Below are positions 15,331-23,449 of a DNA stretch of 64,000 bases, one piece after another. Made by a program: the position numbers and the translations under genes. The DNA is from CAYQOX01 sp964419335. GTDB taxonomy: Bacteria; Hinthialibacterota; Hinthialibacteria; Hinthialibacterales; Hinthialibacteraceae. The stretch lies in contig CAYQOX010000011.1 of NCBI GenBank assembly GCA_964419335.1, positions 1 to 64,000 on the forward strand, in the 5' to 3' direction. Numbering within the stretch: position 1 is the stretch's first letter; each line of letters opens with the position of its first letter. The notes beneath the pieces are model-generated. The model was not told where the DNA came from, ran no database searches, and was given only the letters and a program-made list of their open reading frames with translations.

Positions 15331-18318
15331 TCATTGAAAGGTTACCGTAATCACATCGCCGGTAGTCACATTGGGGACCCGTATTCCCTTGGTATCCGCA
15401 CTTTTGGTGATGGACCAATAGGTGATAGGCTCCCGGTCTTGCTGCAAACGATTCGTGCGCTCAAGTGTGATTCCGCTTTTATCTTCTAACCAATCCTGAG
15501 GAAAGTCAAAGTATTCAAGCATAGAGTTTTGAGAACTTACTTGCAAGATTTTTAGCCGCATTTGGTATTGACTCAACCATTGAACGGCGAAATCGATGCG
15601 GGTGTTAGAGCGGAAGAGAGGAGTCATGGTCTCGCTTTTGCGGACTTCGGTGGCGGCAATAACAGCCATATCGTGCTGATTGGTGGTAGTACTCGGCCAA
15701 GTGGAGAGCATCCCGTCAGTGGCGAAAGAGCCCATGCGAAGGAATTCTCCATCACGGCTGTGTAGGAAGTAGTTCTTGCCTTGGCGGTAAAAACTAAAGC
15801 GGAGGGAGGAGGTACGGCCAATCATTGAAATGAGATTGCTGTCTTCATTAACCGCGAGAAAACCATCACCATCGATCTTTTTATCTTCCAGGAAGGGGTG
15901 ATCAAAGGACCAAGGGTTATATTCATTGTTGATATAAATACGCAGGCCATTGTCATAAAAAATTCTTAGTCGTGCAGGAGTTTTCCATTCATCGAGTTGA
16001 AAAGCTTTGAAGACATCCCACCAACTTCCTTCTTCATCCACGTATTGAATCGTTTGGATTCGACTTTGAGTGTCGAGATACTCGCGGGCGACAGGTTTAA
16101 GCAAACGATACACTTCGAGCATATGTTTTCGCAGATCACGAGCTCGTAGGCCGGGATACCAGAAATCAGTGGAAATGTAGGGAATGCGTCCATGGGCAAT
16201 GGTGGAGGTGAGGTAATGATCCATGGGTACAAAACGCGGATCGAGGATTTGTTCATCGGATTGGAAGAACTGGGTTAGTGATCCCATCCCGATGCGAGGG
16301 GGAGCGAAACGGCGTAGATGGAGTGTATCATCGATGATTGATTTTTCTTTACCAGTGGGTGGGGTGTAAGGAGAATAGTAGCCATCCAGTTGAAGTGAAA
16401 TGAAAGGGGCGAGATAGGGTAGCCGGTCATTGTCTCTTAGGATGAGTTGCCGATCGTTGCGAAGGTGGTGAAATGAGTCTTTGAGTTTGTTTGCGAGTTC
16501 CTGAGAGCCACGTTTGTTATCGGGAAATAATTGATAGATCGAGGTTGCGCCGGGAATATAATCATGAGGGGCTGGAGGTTCGAGCATGACGGCGTCGTAA
16601 CTCATCACTTTGGCGTCGTGATCCAATTTTTCCTGAATTTGCGAAAAGATACGAGACCAGGTGATGGGTTCAGAAGAAGGGTCTTTGTCTTGGAATGTTT
16701 GTTGGATTTGGGATAAATCCGGGATATGGACAAGGGTATTCTTGGCAACCCTTTCTTTTAATGTGGTTTGTTTGAGTTGATCCGGGGTACCCCATGCCTC
16801 TGCTTCTTCACCGGCTTTTTGGGGCCAATCGTAGAGGAAAAAAGCAAGATCCATCATACCCAGAGAACGTAATTCATTGAAGAAGAGTTCTGCATGGCGG
16901 AAACCGTTTTCATCGGCACCAGCAAGAGAAACCATGCGCTCGCGGGTTTGGAAGGAGCGATTATTTAGGCTTTCCCATTGCAGGGTTTGAGGGTTCCAAA
17001 TAAGGCGAGAACGTTTGTTTCCGATTTGTTGTTCGTAAAACCAACCCTTGTATCCTTGTTGATTGGAAAAATCTTCGGTGGAACGGTATGTTTTACCGTT
17101 GAATTTAAATCGAATATCCATGGCGGTTTCACCGCCGTACATGATTCCCGGACCATAGGTGATAAATAATAATTCATCGTCTTGGTTTACGGGAAATTCA
17201 CCCTCGATCGAGGTGATGGGCTTATAAAGGGGTTCCAAGATTTGACTAAAAAGTACATGGTCGCTTCCATCGGGCTGGCGATAGTGGACTTCGCAGGAGG
17301 CTTTGCGTCCATTTTGTAAGGTGAATTGTCCTTTTAGTTTAACCTTCCCCGATTCTGGGGCTTGCCAACCGCGGATCATGGCGACGGGTTTGAGGGGATA
17401 ATCGGCGAGGGGGAGATCATCCAAATCGAGAACAACATTTTGAGTTAAAGGAGTATCCTTGTGGCGCTCGATTGCCGGGGGAGCAGGAACCACTTCGTAT
17501 AGGTAATCGCTGAGGGTAACGTAGGCGGTGATGTCGATATCGGGGGCTTTCTTGTTTTCTTCCAAGCGGATGTGTGCTGGAGTGTTGGAAACTTGGATGG
17601 AGCGGGTGTTATCCTGCTCGATGGTCGTGGTATAGTCGGCGGTGGTGCTCATGAGGGGATCGACATAGGTGCTATGGAATAAACGGTTAAAGATGTGCAA
17701 AATTGGTACGGGAGAATTGGGCAGCTCGATGGGGGTGGATTGAACAATAAAACGAGATTTCCCAAAGTCGAAGCCCGCATACTTTCCTCTTGCATTTTCG
17801 GGATTTTGGGCAGTAACCCTGAGAATGAGAGTTTTACCTTTGATGGAATAATTATAGGTCTTTCCCCGGGTTTGACCGTTGATGGTTTCTTTATAAAAGA
17901 AGTGAACATGGTCTTCGACCATGCGGTGATAAACGAGTTCTGTGTCACTCGATTGAGCAAAATCGAGAGGTGAGAAAAGTTCGCCTGTGGCGTTACGGAT
18001 CATGAGCCCACCTTCGACCAGGGGCAGAAAGCGCAAGCGGTCATCGATCACCGCGCGGATGTTGATCATGCCTTTGCGAGCGGCTGAATTCTTTGTGTGG
18101 ATGAAATATTCATAGGTATGTTCGTCATCTTGGTATCGAAAGATATAATCCCCGCGTTCGCTATTAAAAGTGACGCTGTTAGAAGCACCTTTAGGAAGAT
18201 GAGTGGCAGCCGGGGCGGAGTGGAGTACTTCCAATGCTTGAGCAAAACTCACGGGTAGAAAAATGGTTATCAAGATAGGCAGAAAGGTTTTTCGTAGTTG
18301 TCGGGAAAAGGTTTTCAT
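15331..18318 (-). CDS. Large secreted protein of unknown function, possibly glycan-active
   Basis: The ATG at 18318 has AGGA about 5 nt upstream and is preferred to the in-frame codon at 18375; this gives 995 residues. A Sec signal peptide (RKTFLPILITIFLPVSFAQA) starts the protein. The N-terminal ~300 residues are beta-rich, like the beta-sandwich domains of large glycosidases. The middle (about 470-800) looks like an alpha/beta barrel, with many Trp and Tyr residues and segments such as YDAVMLEPPAPHDY and AHGRIPYISTDFWYPG. The end is again beta-rich. I do not recognise a named family; it is reminiscent of uncharacterised glycoside-hydrolase-like DUF proteins. It is the first gene of a two-gene unit with the 946-residue protein. 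Confidence 0.68.
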   Translation of the reverse strand: MKTFSRQLRKTFLPILITIFLPVSFAQALEVLHSAPAATHLPKGASNSVTFNSERGDYIFRYQDDEHTYEYFIHTKNSAARKGMINIRAVIDDRLRFLPLVEGGLMIRNATGELFSPLDFAQSSDTELVYHRMVEDHVHFFYKETINGQTRGKTYNYSIKGKTLILRVTAQNPENARGKYAGFDFGKSRFIVQSTPIELPNSPVPILHIFNRLFHSTYVDPLMSTTADYTTTIEQDNTRSIQVSNTPAHIRLEENKKAPDIDITAYVTLSDYLYEVVPAPPAIERHKDTPLTQNVVLDLDDLPLADYPLKPVAMIRGWQAPESGKVKLKGQFTLQNGRKASCEVHYRQPDGSDHVLFSQILEPLYKPITSIEGEFPVNQDDELLFITYGPGIMYGGETAMDIRFKFNGKTYRSTEDFSNQQGYKGWFYEQQIGNKRSRLIWNPQTLQWESLNNRSFQTRERMVSLAGADENGFRHAELFFNELRSLGMMDLAFFLYDWPQKAGEEAEAWGTPDQLKQTTLKERVAKNTLVHIPDLSQIQQTFQDKDPSSEPITWSRIFSQIQEKLDHDAKVMSYDAVMLEPPAPHDYIPGATSIYQLFPDNKRGSQELANKLKDSFHHLRNDRQLILRDNDRLPYLAPFISLQLDGYYSPYTPPTGKEKSIIDDTLHLRRFAPPRIGMGSLTQFFQSDEQILDPRFVPMDHYLTSTIAHGRIPYISTDFWYPGLRARDLRKHMLEVYRLLKPVAREYLDTQSRIQTIQYVDEEGSWWDVFKAFQLDEWKTPARLRIFYDNGLRIYINNEYNPWSFDHPFLEDKKIDGDGFLAVNEDSNLISMIGRTSSLRFSFYRQGKNYFLHSRDGEFLRMGSFATDGMLSTWPSTTTNQHDMAVIAATEVRKSETMTPLFRSNTRIDFAVQWLSQYQMRLKILQVSSQNSMLEYFDFPQDWLEDKSGITLERTNRLQQDREPITYWSITKSADTKGIRVPNVTTGDVITVTFQ

Positions 18319-18400
18319 GTATCCTTGCTCATTTTTGGGAATGTTGGTTTTTTGGTTTATTTCATCTTGAAACAAGTATTATAGTAATAAACGATTGGCT

Positions 18401-18443
18401 ACGGCAGATGGATATCTGCCGTATGAGAACAAGTTTTGTTCTC
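18401..18443. repeat. Two tandem hairpins upstream of truA
   Basis: ACGGCAGAT (18401-18409) pairs perfectly with ATCTGCCGT (18414-18422) around a 4-nt loop. GAGAAC then pairs with GTTCTC at 18425-18443. They lie in the divergent gap between the 995-residue gene and truA. They may be leader structure or operator dyads; no U-tract follows the first one on either strand. Confidence 0.4.
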
Positions 18444-18567
18444 TATTAGATAAAGTACTTTCAATGCCTTGAAAAGCGTTTGGTAAAATTATAAATAGAT
18501 CCCACGTGATTGTAATGGTGAATTCGAACAAGGACAAAAGGGAAATAGCATAATTGTCAAAAAACCT

Positions 18568-19332
18568 ATGAGAAATATTCGCTTGGATTTGCAATATGAA
18601 GGGAGCCGCTATTTTGGATGGCAATGGCAGCCGGATCAACCGACCATCGAGGCGGAGGTAAAAAAGGCGGTTGAAAAATTAGTACAGCATGAGATTAAGC
18701 CTTCTTCGTCAGGGCGAACCGATGCCGGGGTGCATGCAGAACAGCATGTGTTTCATTTTTTTTCAGAAACTCGCCATGAGAAGGACACTATTTTGCGAGC
18801 GATGAACGCACTTTTGCCCAACGATATTGCGGTGAAACGGGTGGTGGATATGCCGTTGAAGTGGAATGCACGGCATGATGCGCTGGAGCGGGAGTATTGG
18901 TATCGGTTTTATTGTTCTGACGCGCGGGATGTGTTTTGGTTTAGGCGCTCTTATTGGGTAAGAAAACCGATGGATGTGGAGTTGATGAGGCAAGGGGCAC
19001 AGTACTTCGTGGGGAAGCACGATTTTTCTGCTTTTCGAAGTGCGCAATGCGAGGCCGAGCATGCGGTGCGGCGAATATTATCTGTTGATGTTGTACAAGA
19101 AGGAGCCATGTTTATCATGAAAGTGCGCGGACATGCGTTTCTACATCATCAAGTGCGGATCATGGCGGGAACATTGTTCAAGGTAGGGCTGGGTAAGTGG
19201 CCGCCGGAGTATGTGGAAGAGATCTTGAATAGCAAGGATCGTTTTCTGGCTGGAAAAACCTTGGCAGCGCATGGATTAACGCTGCAAGCAGTGAGATATG
19301 AGGGGGAGGATAATTTGGGGAAAGAGGATTAA
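18568..19332 (+). CDS. truA: tRNA pseudouridine(38-40) synthase TruA
   Basis: A 254-residue TruA, which isomerises uridines 38-40 in the tRNA anticodon arm. The catalytic Asp52 sits in SGRTDAGVHA. Other family segments include DLQYEGSRYFGWQWQP at the N-terminus, FSAFRSAQCE near residue 155 and FLHHQVRIMAGTLFKVG near 192. Length is normal. The ATG has no clear Shine-Dalgarno sequence, so translation may depend on an unstructured AT-rich leader. It is the first plus-strand gene after a divergent gap containing two small hairpins. The pilin cluster begins 199 bp downstream after a weak terminator. Confidence 0.96.
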   Translation: MRNIRLDLQYEGSRYFGWQWQPDQPTIEAEVKKAVEKLVQHEIKPSSSGRTDAGVHAEQHVFHFFSETRHEKDTILRAMNALLPNDIAVKRVVDMPLKWNARHDALEREYWYRFYCSDARDVFWFRRSYWVRKPMDVELMRQGAQYFVGKHDFSAFRSAQCEAEHAVRRILSVDVVQEGAMFIMKVRGHAFLHHQVRIMAGTLFKVGLGKWPPEYVEEILNSKDRFLAGKTLAAHGLTLQAVRYEGEDNLGKED

Positions 19333-19364
19333 AAATGGAAATTTGTTTTCATTTTCGTGTTTTT
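19332..19364 (+). terminator. Weak terminator after truA
   Basis: AAAATGGAAA (19332-19341) pairs with TTTTCATTTT (19346-19355), including one G-U pair, and is followed by CGTGTTTTT. The stem is AT-rich and overlaps the truA stop codon. Confidence 0.4.
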
Positions 19365-19429
19365 CATATATCCTTAATAGTATAGTTAGGAACAACAATT
19401 GCTTGATCTCTACGGTTGATCACAGCGTA

Positions 19430-19459
19430 TATTGTAAAAAGGTGCTTTTTTATACAATA
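19430..19459 (+). repeat. Hairpin in the leader of the pilin cluster
   Basis: TATTGTA (19430-19436) pairs with TACAATA (19453-19459), with inner AAAAG/CTTTT pairing around a GTG loop. It lies about 70 nt upstream of the first prepilin gene and could be a leader structure. It is not followed by a U-run. Confidence 0.35.
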
Positions 19460-19531
19460 GAGGAATAAGGTTAGTAGAATAGGCCGCAGCGTAACTGATT
19501 CATATGCTCGCGCGTTAAGGAATACAGTTAA

Positions 19532-20089
19532 ATGAAACCAGGAAATGCTTTTACGTTAATCGAATTATTGGTTGTGGTGGCGATCATCGGGATTTTGACC
19601 ACCATCGCCATGCCCAATTTTCAAAATGCGCAAGTAAAGGCGCGTACCTCTGCCGCGTTGGCGGAGATGCAATCGCTTTCGACTGCGGTAGAACAATATT
19701 ATATGGATCATAATACTTATCCGCTGGATGGGAATGATTATTTAGAACGATCGGTTGAGTATTTTGATCAGAAACGAATTCAGCATGTGTTAACTACACC
19801 GACGGCTTATATTACGGAACTCCCCGGAGATTTGTTTCACGAAACAGATAAATATCATAGCGATCCCTTGATTGGGAAATATTTCACCTCCAAGAAACCG
19901 TATCCTTATGTATACTATAGCAAGGGAAACTTTTTCGAAAATAAAGGGAATCCCAATGCCTATTATCTCTTCAGTTTTGGGCCTAACCAGTATTTTGATA
20001 ATGCGGATTCACGTGAAGGGGAGTATCTCGAATATAACATTACCAATGGGGTCATTTCAGAAGGCGATTTGATTCGCAAAGGTCCATAA
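19532..20089 (+). CDS. Type IV pilin/pseudopilin-like protein (paralog A)
   Basis: A 185-residue protein with a class III prepilin leader followed by FTLIELLVVVAIIG, the N-methylation and hydrophobic spine motif. The residue before the cleavage site is Ala (GNA/FTLIE), not the near-invariant Gly. Ala is tolerated in some prepilins, so processing is plausible but may be slower. The spine reads TTIAMPNFQNAQ instead of the AAIAVPNFLNAQ seen in the other five paralogs here. The C-terminal domain has the shared TTPTAYITELPGD and the terminal signature YNITNGVISEGDL. It begins a run of four such genes. No pilus or T2SS assembly ATPase, platform protein or prepilin peptidase is in the window. Confidence 0.87.
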   Translation: MKPGNAFTLIELLVVVAIIGILTTIAMPNFQNAQVKARTSAALAEMQSLSTAVEQYYMDHNTYPLDGNDYLERSVEYFDQKRIQHVLTTPTAYITELPGDLFHETDKYHSDPLIGKYFTSKKPYPYVYYSKGNFFENKGNPNAYYLFSFGPNQYFDNADSREGEYLEYNITNGVISEGDLIRKGP

Positions 20090-20163
20090 TTTTTTAATTA
20101 TCTTGCCCATCCTGCCTGATATCTTGTCTCTATACCACCCTCTATAAATTCTCTTTCCTCCTT

Positions 20164-20202
20164 CACTTTTTATTAATGTTTTTGATACATTAATAAAAAG
20201 TG
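20164..20202. repeat. Perfect 15-bp inverted repeat between prepilin genes A and B
   Basis: The 15-nt arm CACTTTTTATTAATG at 20164-20178 pairs perfectly with 20188-20202 around a 9-nt loop. It ends 14 nt before the GGAGG of the next prepilin. The stem is AT-rich with no following U-tract on the plus strand, so it may be an RNA processing or mRNA-stability hairpin, or an operator. Confidence 0.6.
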
Positions 20203-20229
20203 GATGTAGTGTTGGTGGAGGATAGATGG

Positions 20230-20814
20230 ATGAAAAAGGGCTTTACTCTGATTGAATTGTTAATTGTGGTCGCGATTATTGGTATTTTAGCCGCCATCGC
20301 GGTTCCGAATTTCCTCAACGCCCAAGTGCGTGCGAAGGTGGCAAAGGCAGTAAGTAATATGCGGGGGATTCAATCCGCATTGGAAATGTATTATTTGGAT
20401 CATAACAGTTATACAACCTGGGCCTGGGATTCCACTGCGCCTGCTCAACATTATCGAGGCTATCGTAGTTTAACCACGCCGGTTGCGTATGTGAGTGGTG
20501 AATCCATTTTTGATAATCCTTTCAAATCAAATACGCAAACAAGAACCCATCTCCCGGATGGGCGGGAACTCGACCCTATGTTTGAGTTGGGGACCTGGTT
20601 TTCGCAGTCCGGGCAGAATTATGAGGTTCAAATGCCGAGCAATGTCTATTTGTTAGAGAGTTCGGGTCCGGATATGGGGGATGATTACAACGCGAATAAT
20701 TTCCCTGCTCCGGGTAGGGTCTATCAACCGTCGAATGGGCTTTACAGCCGGGGGGATATTTTTCGGGCTGGCGGAGAGAAAGTGCCAACTTGGGCAAAAA
20801 CCTTAACCTACTAA
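20230..20814 (+). CDS. Type IV pilin/pseudopilin-like protein (paralog B)
   Basis: The start at 20230 is chosen because GGAGGA lies 7 nt upstream and it gives a minimal leader, MKKG/FTLIE; the protein has 194 residues. The hydrophobic spine is LLIVVAIIGILAAIAVPN. The amphipathic helix (FLNAQVRAKVAKAVSNM) continues into a soluble domain with YYLDHNSYTTWAW, the shared LTTPVAYVSGESIFDNPF and a C-terminal YQPSNGLYSRGDIF. This resembles T2SS GspG-like major pseudopilins in size, but the calcium-site tail typical of GspG is not obvious. A perfect 15-bp dyad precedes it. Likely inserted in the inner membrane and processed by a prepilin peptidase encoded elsewhere. Confidence 0.9.
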   Translation: MKKGFTLIELLIVVAIIGILAAIAVPNFLNAQVRAKVAKAVSNMRGIQSALEMYYLDHNSYTTWAWDSTAPAQHYRGYRSLTTPVAYVSGESIFDNPFKSNTQTRTHLPDGRELDPMFELGTWFSQSGQNYEVQMPSNVYLLESSGPDMGDDYNANNFPAPGRVYQPSNGLYSRGDIFRAGGEKVPTWAKTLTY

Positions 20815-21011
20815 AATTGCTATCCAACTTTTATTGTTGTAGTAATTCTCAAATTGCCGCTATTAAGAATAGAAATCGAAAATGAGCGTGTGATTTTCTA
20901 TCGCTTAAAATTTTTACGGGAAATGAATCGCTTTTCTCTTGTAATTTTACTATAATTTTATTATAAGTTCGTTTGAGCGCTTTTACATAAAATAAGGAGG
21001 TGGAATGAATA

Positions 21012-21659
21012 ATGAAAATTATTGGTAAGGAAAACAAAGGATTTACCTTAATCGAATTGTTGATTGTGGTGGCTATTATTGGAATTTTGGCGGCGATCGC
21101 AGTACCCAACTTTTTGAATGCGCAAATTCGGGCGAAAGCGTCGAAAACATTCGCGGATATGAAAATGCTTTATGATCAAGCGCATATCCGATATTACGAT
21201 ACCGGGCTTTGGTTGATTGATGGAAATGACACGGCTCATGGTCCCCCCGAGAAATGCGACTTTCCTAATGGCTATCATTTCTTCGGCGTGACTTGTCAAG
21301 AAGCCAAGGGTGTGGATTGTACATGGATGGGGAATAACTTTTTCAATGGTCAGGTTTGGGCTTTGCTGACGACACCGGTGGCCTATATTAGTTCGATTCC
21401 TAAAGATCCTTTTGGAGGCGGTATGTTTTATGGTTATGAAGATCGAGATTGTTCCAATTCTCCCCAGGGAAGTCACTGGCTTATGTTTGCTGCAGGACCA
21501 GATGCCGATTATGGTGACTGGAATACGAGTCGTACGGCGATCCCGTATAATCCTTCGAATGGAGTGGTTTCAAATGGTGATGTTTGGAAAGCCGTGAAAT
21601 TATCAGGAAGTACCAATCCGCGTTGGGATGAGATTGGTTTGTTTGATACGTATTTCTAA
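21012..21659 (+). CDS. Type IV pilin/pseudopilin-like protein (paralog C)
   Basis: A 215-residue prepilin with leader ending NKG/FTLIELLIVVAIIG. An AGGAGGTGGA ribosome site lies just upstream. The globular part carries four Cys residues (CDF, CQE, CTW, CSN) that could form disulfides in the periplasm, and many aromatic residues. The shared LLTTPVAYISSIPKDPF and C-terminal YNPSNGVVSNGDVW motifs are both present. The gene is flanked by related genes and followed by its own terminator. The internal domain differs strongly from paralogs A and B although the N-terminal 50 residues are nearly identical. Confidence 0.9.
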   Translation: MKIIGKENKGFTLIELLIVVAIIGILAAIAVPNFLNAQIRAKASKTFADMKMLYDQAHIRYYDTGLWLIDGNDTAHGPPEKCDFPNGYHFFGVTCQEAKGVDCTWMGNNFFNGQVWALLTTPVAYISSIPKDPFGGGMFYGYEDRDCSNSPQGSHWLMFAAGPDADYGDWNTSRTAIPYNPSNGVVSNGDVWKAVKLSGSTNPRWDEIGLFDTYF

Positions 21660-21703
21660 TCCTTTCCCCTTGGGTGTTATTTGTCGATTGTGAGGACGAA
21701 TTT

Positions 21704-21728
21704 GGGAGCTATAGGCGCTCCCGATTTT
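21704..21728 (+). terminator. Terminator after prepilin C
   Basis: GGGAGC (21704-21709) pairs with GCTCCC (21717-21722) and is followed by GATTTTTAT. It separates the pilin gene from the DinB-family gene starting 20 nt later. Confidence 0.75.
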
Positions 21729-21748
21729 TATAGAAAGAGAGAAAGTAC

Positions 21749-22273
21749 ATGGATTGGAAAACTTTATTGAAAGAAGAAATCGATGGTGTTTATGCTAATA
21801 CAGAACATGTGATGACGTTGAGTGAAGATTTACCGCTGGATTGGAAGCCTCAGCATGAGAACAATTGGATGACTACGGGGCAATTGTTGAAGCATATTAC
21901 GAATTCATGCGGGCAAGCAATCCGGGGATTTGTTACCGGAGACTGGGGGTTGCCCGAAGGAATAGATATCCAAGATATTCCACCCGATGAGATGTTACCC
22001 AAGGCAGAAAAGATGCCGGCGGTGGAAAGCGTGGCTGAAGCCAAGCGCTTGCTGGCAGAAGATAAACTTGTGGGGCTCGATGCCCTGGAATCGTGTACCG
22101 AAGAACCGTTGATGGAGCAACGAATGACAGCGCCATGGGGTGGGGAAGAGATGGTGCTGGGACGACATATCTTGCACATGATTCAGCATTTATTCGCCCA
22201 TAAAAATCAATTGTTTTACTATTTGAAATTGTATGGAAAGAGGGTTGATACGATGGACATGTGGAAAAACTAA
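21749..22273 (+). CDS. DinB/YfiT-family four-helix protein
   Basis: A 174-residue cytoplasmic protein of the DinB/YfiT-like superfamily. These are four-helix bundles with a three-His metal site, often thiol-dependent transferases or damage-inducible proteins of unknown substrate. Candidate metal ligands are the His in GQLLKHITNSCG near residue 50 and those in GRHILHMIQHLFAHKNQLFYYLK near 132-148, which is the characteristic C-terminal helix. Length is typical. It lies between prepilin genes but is isolated by a terminator upstream and a likely one downstream, so a link with pili is not implied. Confidence 0.78.
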   Translation: MDWKTLLKEEIDGVYANTEHVMTLSEDLPLDWKPQHENNWMTTGQLLKHITNSCGQAIRGFVTGDWGLPEGIDIQDIPPDEMLPKAEKMPAVESVAEAKRLLAEDKLVGLDALESCTEEPLMEQRMTAPWGGEEMVLGRHILHMIQHLFAHKNQLFYYLKLYGKRVDTMDMWKN

Positions 22274-22340
22274 GAGTAAAACAACCTCCCTTCATAATGA
22301 ATCCTTATTCATCAATTGTTTCAATAATATGAACTTTTGA

Positions 22341-22365
22341 TCTCTTTTGGTCAAAAGAGGATCAA
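22341..22365 (+). terminator. Possible terminator after DinB-family gene
   Basis: GATC-TCTTTTG and CAAAAGA-GGATC form a hairpin with one bulged base, followed 6 nt later by TTGTTTCGATTTTATTCTTTTTT. The loop is very small, so the helix must open a little. Confidence 0.38.
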
Positions 22366-22491
22366 GATTGTTTCGATTTTATTCTTTTTTGTTCCATTAG
22401 AATTGAATAAAAAACGATCGTTAGGCTTGCGGACTTCAAGGAAACCAATATGATTTGTTTTTGTTTTGCAAAAAAGATTATGGAGGATTTC

Positions 22492-23202
22492 ATGAAAATT
22501 CTTGAAGGACGCAACCATGGCTTTACACTCATTGAATTGTTGATTGTTGTAGCAATCATTGGTATTTTGGCGGCTATCGCAGTCCCCAATTTCCTGAACG
22601 CTCAAATTCGGGCGAAAGTGGCTCGTAGTTATAGTGATATGAAGAATACAGCTACGGCGGTACAAATGTTTACGACCGATAAAGGGATGATGCTGGTAGA
22701 CATACGGGATGATGATAATGACTTTTGTATGGAACGTATAACCAATCACTTTGGTGGCGTAGGCCATAATGGTGGCGCAGGGAACCGGAATAATACGGCG
22801 GTTCTAGCACCATTGACCTCTCCGGTGTCTTATATGTCTTCCTTGCCGAAATCTCCCTTCATACCCTCAAATATGATGACCTCGACCAGCGGAAACAATG
22901 AAGCCTTTGGCCGCGTAGGGAATGATGTCTATGTATATTGGGATAATGATCCTGAAATCAAAGAGCCTTCCGGTAATAACCATAATGACTGGAATATTGG
23001 AAATTTGGGGCGTTATGTGGGTGATTTTAAGTCTTGGGAATTCATTTTGATTACCTTCGGACCCGCGGCAGGGACTGACAATACTGTGACTTCTGGGTTA
23101 CCCTATCAGCCTTCCAATGGAATCGCGAGTAAGGGTGAGATTTTCTTGACCAGTGGTGGAGTGAATAACGAAAACGCCAAGGACACGATGTCGGATAATT
23201 AG
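22492..23202 (+). CDS. Type IV pilin/pseudopilin-like protein (paralog D)
   Basis: The start at 22492 has GGAGG about 7 nt upstream; the protein has 236 residues, the longest of the six paralogs. The leader ends NHG/FTLIELLIVVAIIG, and FLNAQIRAKVARSYSDMKN continues the helix. The globular region contains MFTTDKGMMLVDIRDDD, Gly/Asn-rich loops, LTSPVSYMSSLPKSPF, and near the end FGPAAG and YQPSNGIASKGEIF. Paralog E (42939) shares the 'GTLLVD/GMMLVD' and 'TSPVxYMSS' segments and is its closest relative in the window. A strong terminator follows, closing the cluster. Confidence 0.9.
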   Translation: MKILEGRNHGFTLIELLIVVAIIGILAAIAVPNFLNAQIRAKVARSYSDMKNTATAVQMFTTDKGMMLVDIRDDDNDFCMERITNHFGGVGHNGGAGNRNNTAVLAPLTSPVSYMSSLPKSPFIPSNMMTSTSGNNEAFGRVGNDVYVYWDNDPEIKEPSGNNHNDWNIGNLGRYVGDFKSWEFILITFGPAAGTDNTVTSGLPYQPSNGIASKGEIFLTSGGVNNENAKDTMSDN

Positions 23203-23229
23203 AGAAGCATGTTTATCGTGTATTTTAAT

Positions 23230-23261
23230 GAGAGGCAGCCAAAGTTGGCTGCCTCTCTTTT
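23230..23261 (+). terminator. Strong terminator closing the pilin cluster
   Basis: The 13-nt arm GAGAGGCAGCCAA (23230-23242) pairs perfectly with 23245-23257, followed by TTTTG. The tip opens to give a workable loop. Confidence 0.9.
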
Positions 23262-23449
23262 GCCTATAATGAAAACCGGAAATCAATTGATTTTAGCCTC
23301 CAGGGGGATTTCATGCCCTTTGTTTTTGATGAGAATTAAGTATCTTTTATTCCAGGATATGTGAACGATATGGTAATTATATAAGAAAAACCCTTTTGAC
23401 TTTATTTGATATTTGTAAGAGTTTTTTTTGGAAAGGGTGATGAGATAGG

